Shown: positions 6,323 through 12,861, counted from the stretch's first letter. The stretch: DNA of 14,239 nucleotides from an archaeon (GCA_016213425.1 JACRAI010000134.1:1-14239), one strand, 5' to 3'. Notes: generated by a model from the letters alone, not told the origin. Made by a program: numbers and translations.

Positions 6323-7084
6323 TTAATTTTTGCTTTTTTCAATTTGCCGTTTTTGATAATCTTTCTGACTCGCGTAACCAATGTAAGCTCCTAGGATGGA
6401 ACCGATTATTTCTGAACTAAAATGAAACCAGTTTAACTCATTAATTGTTTGAGGGAAATCATAACCCGCTAATTTTGAAATACCCTGTGAAAATAATATA
6501 CCTGCAGCACCACCCAAAATTCCTAAACAAGTGCTTGCTGCGACAATATCCGACATTTCACCTAGATCTTTTTGTTTTGGCGGTTTTACTCCGTTTCTGA
6601 AAGCATCAATATCTTCTTGTGTGATTTTAGGATTGTGACGTTTTTTTGGTTTTTGAGATGAAGGAATGGAATGCTCACCGTAAATTTCTTTATATTTAGC
6701 TTCAATTTTCTCAGATAATGAACGGGCTGATTCTTCTAGACAAGCAATACTTGATTTTAATTGATCATTATTATCTCTATAATATCTTATATTGCTATTT
6801 TCTAACGCGTTAAGTGTTTTTCTACGTTCTTCCCATAAATCAAGTGTTTCGAAATCATAAAGACAGTTCTTGTATGAATCATCAAAAAATTTTCCTCCAA
6901 GAAATTTTGGAAGTCTAGATAATACTTTGTAAGTTCTAGCTTTGAAAGAAAGTTGTTTTGGTTGAGCAGGTTCTTGAGCTACTTGCTCAATTTTTTCTTC
7001 TAAAGAATCATTATTTCTATCGAATGCTTTTACAGCTAAGTCCTCTTTATTTTGCTCGTTTTGAGAGACCTTAGCTTTATACAT
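6323..7084 (-). CDS. Unknown coiled-coil protein with two C-terminal membrane segments
   Basis: I do not recognise this 253-residue protein. Residues 1-60 are polar and charged. Residues about 80-135 are rich in Glu, Lys, Leu and Ala (KSSIACLEESARSLSEKIEA) and look like a coiled coil, and residues 140-175 form a basic Pro/Lys linker. Two Gly/Ala-rich hydrophobic segments follow, about 179-200 (AASTCLGILGGAAGILF) and 223-240 (SSEIIGSILGAYIGYASQ), then a basic tail. Two short glycine-rich helices near the C-terminus suggest a hairpin in the membrane, with most of the protein on one side. It is the last gene of a three-gene operon, starting 9 nt after the preceding stop codon, so it may anchor the upstream metallopeptidase-like protein. 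Confidence 0.8.
   Translation of the reverse strand: MYKAKVSQNEQNKEDLAVKAFDRNNDSLEEKIEQVAQEPAQPKQLSFKARTYKVLSRLPKFLGGKFFDDSYKNCLYDFETLDLWEERRKTLNALENSNIRYYRDNNDQLKSSIACLEESARSLSEKIEAKYKEIYGEHSIPSSQKPKKRHNPKITQEDIDAFRNGVKPPKQKDLGEMSDIVAASTCLGILGGAAGILFSQGISKLAGYDFPQTINELNWFHFSSEIIGSILGAYIGYASQKDYQKRQIEKSKN
6327..6339 (+). terminator. T-tract terminator of the DNA ligase gene
   Basis: TTTTTGCTTTTTT begins 8 nt after the ligase stop codon. Archaeal RNA polymerase terminates at such T-runs without needing a hairpin. It lies inside the last codons of the convergent gene. Confidence 0.5.
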
Positions 7085-7093
7085 TATTAGTAA

Positions 7094-7282
7094 TTACTTG
7101 AAATACTTAGTAATCCTATTTACGGGTTTGACAGATTCAGCTTTATCCTTTGCATCTGCAGGTTGATTTTCTGGAGTTTTTTTGTATTTTTCACCAAAAG
7201 GATCCAAACTATCAAAAACAAATCCTTGTTCAAATTCTTCAAAACTGAATTCTTCATCCCCTGGAGAAATATTTTTTGGCAT
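7094..7282 (-). CDS. Small acidic protein of unknown function (62 aa)
   Basis: The 62-residue product has an acidic, aromatic-rich N-terminal half (DEEFSFEEFEQGFVFDSLDPF) and a Lys/Pro-rich C-terminal half, with no obvious fold, so it is probably disordered. It is the middle gene of the operon: the upstream stop codon ends 2 nt before its ATG, and AGAGGT inside the end of that gene serves as ribosome binding site. The position suggests a linker, inhibitor or substrate acting between the metallopeptidase-like protein and the membrane protein. That is inference only. Confidence 0.7.
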   Translation of the reverse strand: MPKNISPGDEEFSFEEFEQGFVFDSLDPFGEKYKKTPENQPADAKDKAESVKPVNRITKYFK

Positions 7283-7284
7283 AG

Positions 7285-7974
7285 TTAACCTCTATAGTGC
7301 CAGTCAACTTCTTCAGATCTTCTTTTAGCTATGCTGGCTATTTGATTATATTTCTCATTACCGGTGTGAACATACATATTATTAGCGTATTCAAAAACTG
7401 TTTCTTCAACATCTTTTTCTAGAGCTTTTGTAAAAGCAAGTTTGAATTCTTTGCCAGTTAAACCTTCACCAGCCAATTCTGTCCTTAATTTGTTCTTTAA
7501 ATCACTTTGACTCAAATGAGCGTGTTCATGCATTAATAAGTATTCACGCATAACTGAATTTTCAACATCATACTCTCCAGATAAATAGAAAACACCATGT
7601 CTCCAATCCATATTTTCGTTTTGAACAATAAAAGCATCATCTCCTTTTGTAACCGCCATCAGGTAACTGTTGCTTCTCATTTTAGCATGAGCAACACCTT
7701 TAACATTCTTTACAGATCTGCCTATACTTCTTAAGTATTCTCCAAATTCTTCTCCTTCATTAGAAAAGTAATTTAATGCAAAATCAGTAAATGTTCTAGG
7801 AGCATCAACTTTAGCTACTCCTTCAAGCCTAGATTCACTCTTTATTTTAGGTGATTCATACATTTTTTTGCCAGTTTTTCTGTGAGCTGCCGAATACGCA
7901 CCTCTAAAAGAACTCAGGATTTCATCTAAACCTGGCGCTTTTCTGTATGCTTGATTGTCAATTTCAGTTATCAT
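7285..7974 (-). CDS. Putative HExxH zinc metallopeptidase
   Basis: The 229-residue protein contains HEHAH at residues 149-153, inside the hydrophobic-helix context LLMHEHAHLSQ. This is the zinc-binding and catalytic HExxH motif of zincin metallopeptidases. Downstream, EKDVEETVFEYANNM (187-200) offers E191 or E195 as the third zinc ligand, as in gluzincins; this assignment is inferred. No signal peptide or membrane helix is visible, so it is probably cytoplasmic. I cannot place it in a named family. It is the first gene of an operon with two unknown genes. The start at 7974 is supported by a TATA box centred 26 bp upstream, giving a leaderless mRNA. Confidence 0.8.
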   Translation of the reverse strand: MITEIDNQAYRKAPGLDEILSSFRGAYSAAHRKTGKKMYESPKIKSESRLEGVAKVDAPRTFTDFALNYFSNEGEEFGEYLRSIGRSVKNVKGVAHAKMRSNSYLMAVTKGDDAFIVQNENMDWRHGVFYLSGEYDVENSVMREYLLMHEHAHLSQSDLKNKLRTELAGEGLTGKEFKLAFTKALEKDVEETVFEYANNMYVHTGNEKYNQIASIAKRRSEEVDWHYRG

Positions 7975-7996
7975 GACAATATAATAGCGCCTCTAG

Positions 7997-8004
7997 TATA
8001 TAAA
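7997..8004 (-). promoter_or_regulatory. TATA box of the metallopeptidase operon
   Basis: The minus strand reads TTTATATA, centred 26 bp from the ATG at 7974. One promoter appears to serve all three genes to 6323, since no further TATA box occurs in the 2- and 9-nt gene junctions. Confidence 0.65.
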
Positions 8005-8018
8005 TGTTTCGTTTTTTT

Positions 8019-8034
8019 ACTACTCCGGAGTAGT
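8019..8034. promoter_or_regulatory. Perfect 16-bp palindrome upstream of the metallopeptidase operon
   Basis: ACTACTCCGGAGTAGT is a perfect palindrome centred 26 bp upstream of the operon's TATA box, where an activator or a competing repressor could bind. Its core, TACT-N4-AGTA, resembles the TACT-N3-AGTA operator reported for Pyrococcus/Thermococcus TrmB. A TrmB-family gene lies at 13173-13916 in this window, so a link is possible but unproven. Confidence 0.55.
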
Positions 8035-8122
8035 TTCAAACTGTTCGTGGTTCACATTTTGAGATTTGTTGGTAAATAAACATCCGTGCTGCAAACAGCA
8101 AACCTCAAACTTTACGATACTT

Positions 8123-8130
8123 TTTTATAC
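8123..8130 (+). promoter_or_regulatory. TATA box of the 319-aa unknown gene
   Basis: TTTTATAC is centred about 28 bp before the ATG at 8155, again implying a leaderless transcript. Upstream, TTTGAGATTTG (8058-8068) and CAAACCTCAAA (8099-8109) form an imperfect inverted repeat (10 of 11 matches). Confidence 0.5.
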
Positions 8131-8154
8131 TATTTTACCCCTTGAAAACACCGC

Positions 8155-9114
8155 ATGTTAGAAAAAGCAATAAAAGAGCTATTCCGAGTAATGCCCAAGG
8201 AGGAGGTATATTTCTCAAGAAAAGGCGAATACTCTATAACACCTTCACAAGATAATTTTTTAAAAACTCATTATGACCCTAAAATTAAAGTAATTCACTT
8301 TGAATTTGAAAAAAATATTGATTGGGAGAAAGTTGAAGAATTTTACGTTGATGAAAATAATTTTTTATCTGTAGAGTTTGTGTGCGATTCTGAAAGATTT
8401 AGTGATTTAGCTACAGAATACCACACTTTAAGCCCTCCAGTAGATGAAACAATAATGGATTATGAATTGAGAATTACTAAAGAAGATGAAGTTTTAGAGA
8501 TTGTAAGTGAAGGACCCTATTCTTTAACTTTTTATGTTTGCTATGAAAATAAAAAAACTGGCGATATAAAAAACAAAGTGCTCAAAGTAAAAAAAACTGA
8601 AGAAAAAATAAATGAAGAGCTGAAAAGAATTCTTGATAAACAAAAAAAAAGCTCGCATAAAAGACCTGAAAAAGATGTTATAACTGCAGTAGTTAAAACA
8701 CCAAAAGAAAAGTTAGAAAATTTACTGAAATTAAATTTAGACGAAGAAGAAGTAGCTCTTAATTATGATGAGATGCAGGAAAGAATTAGAAAAGTAAGAG
8801 ATATTATGCTTAAAATGCCAATAACAGTGAAAAAAGGCTTGCTAAAGATAAACTTTGAATACACTTCAGATTGCAAACTTGAGTACTGTGTTAACAAAGA
8901 TTATGGAAGTACTGTAGATTTGTACAGAGACATTAATATTGACTGGGAGAAAGATACAATCCACACTGGAAGCGTAACTGATATTTTTGGCTTGGAGAGC
9001 GTGGGCTTTGATATTGAATATCAAAATGGCAAATGCAAAGTTAGGGGAAGAGTATCAACTGAATTGTTAGGTGAAGGATTACTTGAAGAATTTTTAAATA
9101 AGTTTAATGCTTGA
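8155..9114 (+). CDS. Unknown protein with an apparent internal duplication
   Basis: I do not recognise this 319-residue protein. It has no membrane segment or signal peptide and is rich in Glu and Lys, with alternating beta-strand-like stretches. NIDWEK occurs at residues 54-59 and again at 261-266. A comparable run precedes each copy (a short helix, an MP motif, then KG and strands), and strands follow (FLSVEFVCDSE versus SVGFDIEYQNG). The two halves therefore look like diverged copies of one alpha/beta domain joined by a Lys/Glu-rich linker around residues 145-215. It diverges from the metallopeptidase operon across a 180-bp spacer, and its last 21 bp overlap the 3' end of the convergent CCA-adding enzyme gene. 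Confidence 0.8.
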   Translation: MLEKAIKELFRVMPKEEVYFSRKGEYSITPSQDNFLKTHYDPKIKVIHFEFEKNIDWEKVEEFYVDENNFLSVEFVCDSERFSDLATEYHTLSPPVDETIMDYELRITKEDEVLEIVSEGPYSLTFYVCYENKKTGDIKNKVLKVKKTEEKINEELKRILDKQKKSSHKRPEKDVITAVVKTPKEKLENLLKLNLDEEEVALNYDEMQERIRKVRDIMLKMPITVKKGLLKINFEYTSDCKLEYCVNKDYGSTVDLYRDINIDWEKDTIHTGSVTDIFGLESVGFDIEYQNGKCKVRGRVSTELLGEGLLEEFLNKFNA

Positions 9115-10290
9115 AACTTTCTCAATCACAAAATCTTGTTTGATTAAATCTTCTATGAAAGAGCGAATTTCTGTGTGCGCTCTTTTTACTGAAGCGTTGA
9201 TTCTATCGTTTTTAATGAACGTTTTTGAGTGAATTTTTTTAAAATTTTTAACATGCTCTTCAAATTTTAATAAAGGGCCCTCTCTAACAACTTCTTCAGG
9301 TAAAATGTTTTTTTTAAGCACGAAAAAAAACTTCGCAGTTTTATTCCAGTCCCAACCAGAATCAATTAATTCAAAATCTTCAATTTTATTTTTTAAGTAT
9401 TCAAAAACCTTTAACAACTTGCTTCCCACTACGTCTTTCTTACCTTTCAAGGGAGAGATTTCAAGAATGAGCAGACTTCCTTTTACTTTAGAGAAATCTT
9501 TTTTTTGTTCTTCAAAGAATTTTTTTGAAGGACTTTCAAGGAATGATTTGGCTGCGGTGATTAATTGTTGATATTTTTCTTGGCTAACAACTGATGCAGC
9601 GTTGCGATCGGGTTGGACTGGATCTATGACTATTAGTGGACCTGAAATTTTTGATTTGTTAAGAACAAATAAAGGATTTTTATTTTTATATCTTTTTTCT
9701 GGATCAATAATTGTTTTAGAACCCCATTTTGATACACTTTTGATTAGACCGAGAAAGCTTCCGTAAAAGATAGTTAAAATATCAACAACGTGGCCTGAAA
9801 ATCCTTTAATGTAACTTTCTGCTCCGTAAACTTTGTTTGCTTTAAAAAATTTTTTTGCCAATAAAATTTCATCACTTTTTCTTGCTTTATTTGCCCACTT
9901 GACATGCAAAGGAGAAAAATCAGTTACGTTATGAGCATCCTGCGGTTTTTTAATATTTAATACAGGCACTATCTCAAATTTTAAGGAATTATTTATTTGA
10001 AAATAATCACGGCTTCCATGAACTTTTTGAGGTTTAAATTGCTTAATTAAACTCGCCAATAATTGACTCAAATTTTCATCAGAGTATTTCATATCAAATT
10101 TTACAAAAATATCAATATCAGCATCCCCTTTAAGCCAAGTTTTTTTAGAATAACTACCCCCAAAAACTGCTTTTGCTTTAATTCCTTTTTTCTTAATCAA
10201 AAAATTAATTTTCTTGATAAATTCTTCAGCTTCTTTAATTTTGGATTGCTTAGGCTTTATTTCACTTAAAACTTCTTTTAAAAGCTCCAT
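9094..10290 (-). CDS. cca: CCA-adding enzyme (class I tRNA nucleotidyltransferase)
   Basis: This enzyme adds or repairs the 3'-terminal CCA of tRNA without a nucleic-acid template. The 398-residue protein has the class I archaeal signature GGSYSKKTWLKGDADIDIF, with D58 and D60 as metal-binding carboxylates. FEIVPV places E106 where archaeal homologues usually have the third carboxylate, commonly aspartate. NVTDFSPLHVKWANK (near 121-135) and VYGAESYIKGFSGHVVDILTIFYGSF are further family blocks. It is somewhat shorter than the roughly 440 residues usual in Archaea, the loss being in the C-terminal part. A TATA box 26 bp upstream indicates a leaderless mRNA. Confidence 0.93.
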   Translation of the reverse strand: MELLKEVLSEIKPKQSKIKEAEEFIKKINFLIKKKGIKAKAVFGGSYSKKTWLKGDADIDIFVKFDMKYSDENLSQLLASLIKQFKPQKVHGSRDYFQINNSLKFEIVPVLNIKKPQDAHNVTDFSPLHVKWANKARKSDEILLAKKFFKANKVYGAESYIKGFSGHVVDILTIFYGSFLGLIKSVSKWGSKTIIDPEKRYKNKNPLFVLNKSKISGPLIVIDPVQPDRNAASVVSQEKYQQLITAAKSFLESPSKKFFEEQKKDFSKVKGSLLILEISPLKGKKDVVGSKLLKVFEYLKNKIEDFELIDSGWDWNKTAKFFFVLKKNILPEEVVREGPLLKFEEHVKNFKKIHSKTFIKNDRINASVKRAHTEIRSFIEDLIKQDFVIEKVSSIKLI

Positions 10291-10312
10291 GAACTCAAAT
10301 TAATTTTTTGTT

Positions 10313-10320
10313 TTTATAAA
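10313..10320 (-). promoter_or_regulatory. TATA box of cca
   Basis: TTTATAAA is centred 26 bp from the ATG at 10290. The PIN gene diverges from the other side of this 119-bp spacer, with its own weaker box (TTTAAGTAA, about 10378-10386) 28 bp before its ATG. Confidence 0.65.
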
Positions 10321-10409
10321 CAGTGCTTTTCCACGTAATACTTCAGTAACCTGAATTATTACATATAACCGCAACAATTTTAAGTAAGCATTGATATATT
10401 CAATGACTT

Positions 10410-10769
10410 ATGACAAAGAAAATCTATTTAGACACGAATTTTTTAGTTTACTGTGTTCAGAATAAAATAAGCATTCTTGATGAATTAAACAGGATTTGTG
10501 ATTTCAAATACGAAATTTGCATAATTGATAAAACTATAGAGGAACTAAGGAAATTAAAGGGAAAATATTCTCAACCAGGAAAAATTGCAGAATTAATAGT
10601 GAACAAACTTAATATTCAAAAAATAAAAAGCGACAAAACTGTTGATGAAGCACTAATAGAGTTGAGTGATGAAGAAAAAATCGTGGCAACAAATGATAAA
10701 GAATTAATTAAAAAATTAAATTGTAAAGTGATAATTGTAAAACAAAAAAAATATTTGGCGTTCAGGTGA
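10410..10769 (+). CDS. PIN-domain protein, Fcf1/VapC9-like
   Basis: The 119-residue PIN-domain ribonuclease fold has the acidic metal-binding set expected: D8 in YLDTNFL, E44/E45 in TIEELRKL, D79 in VDEALIEL and D96 in VATNDKEL. The closing KQKKYLAF is typical of the archaeal single-domain PIN proteins related to eukaryotic Fcf1/Utp24, an rRNA-processing nuclease. A proteins of this kind commonly sits next to rpoE, spt4 and rps24e in Archaea, as here, which favours a housekeeping RNA-processing role over a toxin. No antitoxin gene is adjacent. Its last 8 bp overlap the 3' end of the convergent spt4. Confidence 0.88.
   Translation: MTKKIYLDTNFLVYCVQNKISILDELNRICDFKYEICIIDKTIEELRKLKGKYSQPGKIAELIVNKLNIQKIKSDKTVDEALIELSDEEKIVATNDKELIKKLNCKVIIVKQKKYLAFR
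10744..10751 (-). terminator. T-tract terminator of the rpoE-spt4 operon
   Basis: A run of eight T on the minus strand begins 10 nt after the spt4 stop codon. It lies within the final codons of the convergent PIN gene (its KQKKY segment). Confidence 0.45.
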
Positions 10770-10947
10770 CTTTTATAGCGTACTCGCCGTCTGCTTCTAT
10801 ACCTATTTGTTTAGCAATAAAAGAATTACTATGATCTAAAATGTATAATCTTCCCTTCCAATTGTTCGCAAAACTAGATGTTTTACAAACAGGACATTCA
10901 TTTCCATCAATGAATTTCTTGCATCTTTTACATACTTTCTTTTTCAT
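10762..10947 (-). CDS. spt4: Transcription elongation factor Spt4 (RpoE2)
   Basis: Spt4 pairs with Spt5 (NusG homologue) to clamp RNA polymerase during elongation. The 61-residue length is normal for Archaea. The N-terminal zinc finger has C6xxC9 and C18xxC21, followed by NNWKGRLYILDHSNSFIAKQIG, the family's Spt5-binding strand region. Its ATG overlaps the rpoE stop codon (ATGA), so the two genes are translationally coupled and share one promoter. Confidence 0.93.
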   Translation of the reverse strand: MKKKVCKRCKKFIDGNECPVCKTSSFANNWKGRLYILDHSNSFIAKQIGIEADGEYAIKVT

Positions 10948-11498
10948 TTTTTCTTAACCGCCGCTTTTGCTTCTTCAGTCCACCACTCTGGCTTTCCTAA
11001 TTGTTCTTGCCTCATAGTTAAACCAATTTTTGGATTAGTTAAATCTTTGAATGATATCTGAACAACTCTTGCCCAGCAAATATCTCCTACTTTTAAAGAT
11101 CTTTTTGTGTCTCTACCAGTTAAAACTTTCTCTTTTGAAAAACTAACAAAATCATCCATTGTTTGAGAAACGTGAATCATACCATCAACAGGTCCTAAAG
11201 TCATGAAAGCACCAAAATCAGTTATATCTTTAACCCTGCCTTTTACTACTTCTTGCTGTTCTGGCTTGAAGACTAAAAGGTCGAAAGTTGTTTCATAAAA
11301 ACTGGCGCCATCGTTAGGAACAACAACACCTTCACCGATTTCATTAACACCAACTACGTCAACAACAACTCCTAATTCTGCATCTATAAAACCGGAATAT
11401 TTTTGTCTAAGACTTTTCTCTACAGATTGAGCAACATCCTTGCCAAAATATATTGGAGGTACTCTTACGTGATCTTTTACACTTAGTTTATAGAACAT
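10944..11498 (-). CDS. rpo7: DNA-directed RNA polymerase subunit Rpo7 (RpoE, Rpb7 homologue)
   Basis: Rpo7 forms the polymerase stalk with Rpo4 and binds nascent RNA. The 184-residue protein opens with MFYKLSVKDHVRVPP and the N-terminal tip domain (1-80), followed by an S1 RNA-binding domain (about 82-160: VVKGRVKDITDFGAFMTLGPVDGMIHVSQ). The frame runs on to an ATG at 11609, but those extra 37 residues lie antisense to rps24e and across the promoter. The start at 11498 has its TATA box (TTTTTAAATA, 11519-11528) 26 bp upstream, indicating a leaderless mRNA. It is followed by spt4 with a 4-nt overlap, the usual archaeal pairing. Confidence 0.95.
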   Translation of the reverse strand: MFYKLSVKDHVRVPPIYFGKDVAQSVEKSLRQKYSGFIDAELGVVVDVVGVNEIGEGVVVPNDGASFYETTFDLLVFKPEQQEVVKGRVKDITDFGAFMTLGPVDGMIHVSQTMDDFVSFSKEKVLTGRDTKRSLKVGDICWARVVQISFKDLTNPKIGLTMRQEQLGKPEWWTEEAKAAVKKK

Positions 11499-11518
11499 AT
11501 AAGAAGTAGTTATGGGGG

Positions 11519-11551
11519 TATTTAAAAAGCTTTCTAGAAAAGCTTTAAAAA
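11519..11551. promoter_or_regulatory. Back-to-back promoters of rpo7 and rps24e
   Basis: TTTTTAAATA (minus, 11519-11528) serves rpo7 and TTTAAAAA (plus, 11544-11551) serves rps24e, each 26-28 bp from its ATG. AAAGCTTT occurs twice between them (11526-11533 and 11539-11546) around a central TTTCTAGAAA, making a near-palindromic element. The two TATA boxes are centred only about 24 bp apart, so the two preinitiation complexes probably cannot assemble at once. Confidence 0.6.
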
Positions 11552-11574
11552 GCAAGAGATTTTCCAAAACTATT

Positions 11575-11874
11575 ATGGAAGTAAAAATAGAGAGAAAAAA
11601 GGAAAACAAACTTTTAGGAAGAACAGAAGTTGAAGGGAGCTTAACATTTACAGGTCCTACACCGTCTTACAAAGACTTAACTGCTTCATTAAGCACATCG
11701 TTAAAAGTTGCTCCTGAAGTAGTTCTGCTACAACATGTTTACACTGCTTTTGGAGTTCAAACTGCTAAATTTGACGCTTTAGTGTATGATTCAAAAGAAA
11801 AATTAGAAAATGTTGAAGGTAAAAGAGTTAAAAAGAAAGTAGAAAAACCTGCAGAAGCAGCAGCTGCCGAATAG
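11575..11874 (+). CDS. rps24e: Small ribosomal subunit protein S24e
   Basis: S24e is a component of the archaeal and eukaryotic 30S/40S subunit. The 99-residue product begins MEVKIERKKENKLLGR and contains GPTPSYKDLTASLS and HVYTAFGVQTAKFDALVY, the family's conserved blocks, with a basic C-terminal helix and an Ala/Glu-rich tail. An in-frame ATG at 11512 would add 21 residues but would include the promoter, so the start at 11575 is chosen. rps27ae follows after 7 nt with GGTG as its ribosome binding site, forming a two-gene operon. Confidence 0.94.
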   Translation: MEVKIERKKENKLLGRTEVEGSLTFTGPTPSYKDLTASLSTSLKVAPEVVLLQHVYTAFGVQTAKFDALVYDSKEKLENVEGKRVKKKVEKPAEAAAAE

Positions 11875-11881
11875 GTGAAAA

Positions 11882-12088
11882 ATGGCTAAAGAAGAAAAAT
11901 CAGGAAAAAAACAAAGAAAACCTAAGAGAAGAGGAAAATTATACGTGAGATACCAAGTGAAGGGTGGCGAGCTAGTAAGAACAAATTCTTCATGCCCTAA
12001 ATGCGGACCAGGCAACACAATGGCTAAACACCAATCAAGAAAAACCTGCGGTAAATGCGGCTACACTGAATTCTCAAGAAAAGAATAA
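11882..12088 (+). CDS. rps27ae: Small ribosomal subunit protein S27ae
   Basis: S27ae is a zinc-binding 30S protein that in eukaryotes is made fused to ubiquitin; here it stands alone. The 68-residue protein has a basic N-terminus (KKQRKPKRRGK) and the zinc finger C38xxC41...C56xxC59 (SCPKCGPG and TCGKCGYTEF) with MAKHQSRK between. Canonical archaeal S27ae is about 50-65 residues, so the N-terminus is slightly extended. It lies 7 nt downstream of rps24e. Its convergent neighbour ends 11 nt away. Confidence 0.95.
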   Translation: MAKEEKSGKKQRKPKRRGKLYVRYQVKGGELVRTNSSCPKCGPGNTMAKHQSRKTCGKCGYTEFSRKE

Positions 12089-12090
12089 GT

Positions 12091-12099
12091 AAAAAAAAA
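12091..12099 (-). terminator. T9 terminator of the 102-aa unknown gene
   Basis: Nine consecutive T on the minus strand directly follow the stop codon of the 12100-12408 gene, a typical archaeal T-tract terminator. The same run is A-rich on the plus strand and so would not end the rps24e-rps27ae transcript. Confidence 0.55.
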
Positions 12100-12408
12100 T
12101 TATTCAAGCACAGGTCTTTCACCTAATAAGTATTTTACTTGAACACCTTCAAATTTATTAGGAAAAGTTCTTCCGAGTTGAACTACAGTTTTAACGTGTT
12201 TGTAGTCAACTAAAATTGCAGGATGTTTTGCTCCATATTCTCTAACCCTTTCTTTACTTACATTTCCAGTGTGGCTTATTCCATAAATAATTCCAGAGAC
12301 AGCTGTAGGCATTCCAAAAGGATCTGTGATTAAAACTATTCCAACTTTTTCATCACAATATTGTTCAGCAAATTTTTCAGTTATTTTATCAAGTGTTTTT
12401 TTGTTCAT
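12100..12408 (-). CDS. Unknown small protein (102 aa)
   Basis: I do not recognise this protein. It is soluble, with no membrane segment. It opens with a charged helix (TLDKITEKFAEQYCDEK) followed by strands (VGIVLITDPFGM, HPAILVDYKHVKTVVQLG), and ends VKYLLGERPVLE. The alternating helix/strand pattern suggests a compact alpha/beta fold. A TATA-like box (AATAAATA, about 12429-12436) lies 25 bp upstream and GGTG about 8 nt before the ATG. It stands alone between the ribosomal-protein operon and the toxin-antitoxin pair. Confidence 0.8.
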   Translation of the reverse strand: MNKKTLDKITEKFAEQYCDEKVGIVLITDPFGMPTAVSGIIYGISHTGNVSKERVREYGAKHPAILVDYKHVKTVVQLGRTFPNKFEGVQVKYLLGERPVLE

Positions 12409-12458
12409 ACTTACACCAAAACAATTGTATTTATTAAATTAATGACTGAAAAGATGAT

Positions 12459-12860
12459 TTATTTACAATTTAAAATTTCTGTGGTGTTGTAAACTTTAAC
12501 TTGATCTTGCTTTTTTAATTTTTTATCTTCACTCCATATAGCACAATTTAACTTTAATGCTAGCGCGAAGTAGATCATATCATCTGGATCAGGCGATATT
12601 TTTTCTGCCTCTTGAACAAACTCTACCAATTCTTCTAAAGGAACTATAATCACTCTTCTTTCGAAAATAGCTAGAACTCTGTAGAAATCCTCTACTGTTC
12701 TACTAGTTTTCTTAAGAAGTTCATCTTTGTGTTTTTCAAGTTCCCTAAAAATAAATTCAGAAGTATAAAGATGTAATTTGCCTGAGAATAATAATTGGTG
12801 ACTGAAACTATTTTTAATAAGTGCTGCGAATAATATGTTAGCATCAACTATGAGATCCAT
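12459..12860 (-). CDS. vapC: PIN-domain toxin, VapC-like
   Basis: This is the predicted ribonuclease toxin of a toxin-antitoxin pair. The 133-residue PIN domain has its metal-binding acids in order: D6 (LIVDANILFAAL), E40 (FIFRELEKH), D93/D94 (SPDPDDMIYFALAL) and D112 (WSEDKKL). The start at 12860 follows the antitoxin stop codon by one nucleotide. An in-frame ATG at 12890 would overlap the antitoxin gene by 29 nt and add 10 residues before the first PIN strand, so it is less likely. All catalytic positions are intact. The target RNA cannot be told from sequence. Confidence 0.85.
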   Translation of the reverse strand: MDLIVDANILFAALIKNSFSHQLLFSGKLHLYTSEFIFRELEKHKDELLKKTSRTVEDFYRVLAIFERRVIIVPLEELVEFVQEAEKISPDPDDMIYFALALKLNCAIWSEDKKLKKQDQVKVYNTTEILNCK

Positions 12861-12861
12861 C

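Noticed and set aside
10410..10769. PIN protein as a VapC toxin
   Set aside because: No antitoxin gene is adjacent, and its position beside spt4, rpo7 and rps24e matches the conserved housekeeping Fcf1-like PIN protein.
11512..11574. Longer S24e starting at 11512
   Set aside because: The extra 21 residues are encoded by the rpo7/rps24e promoter spacer, and S24e normally begins with the MEVKIE-type strand.
11499..11609. Longer Rpo7 starting at 11609
   Set aside because: The extension runs through both divergent promoters and antisense to rps24e; normal Rpo7 begins at MFYKLSV.
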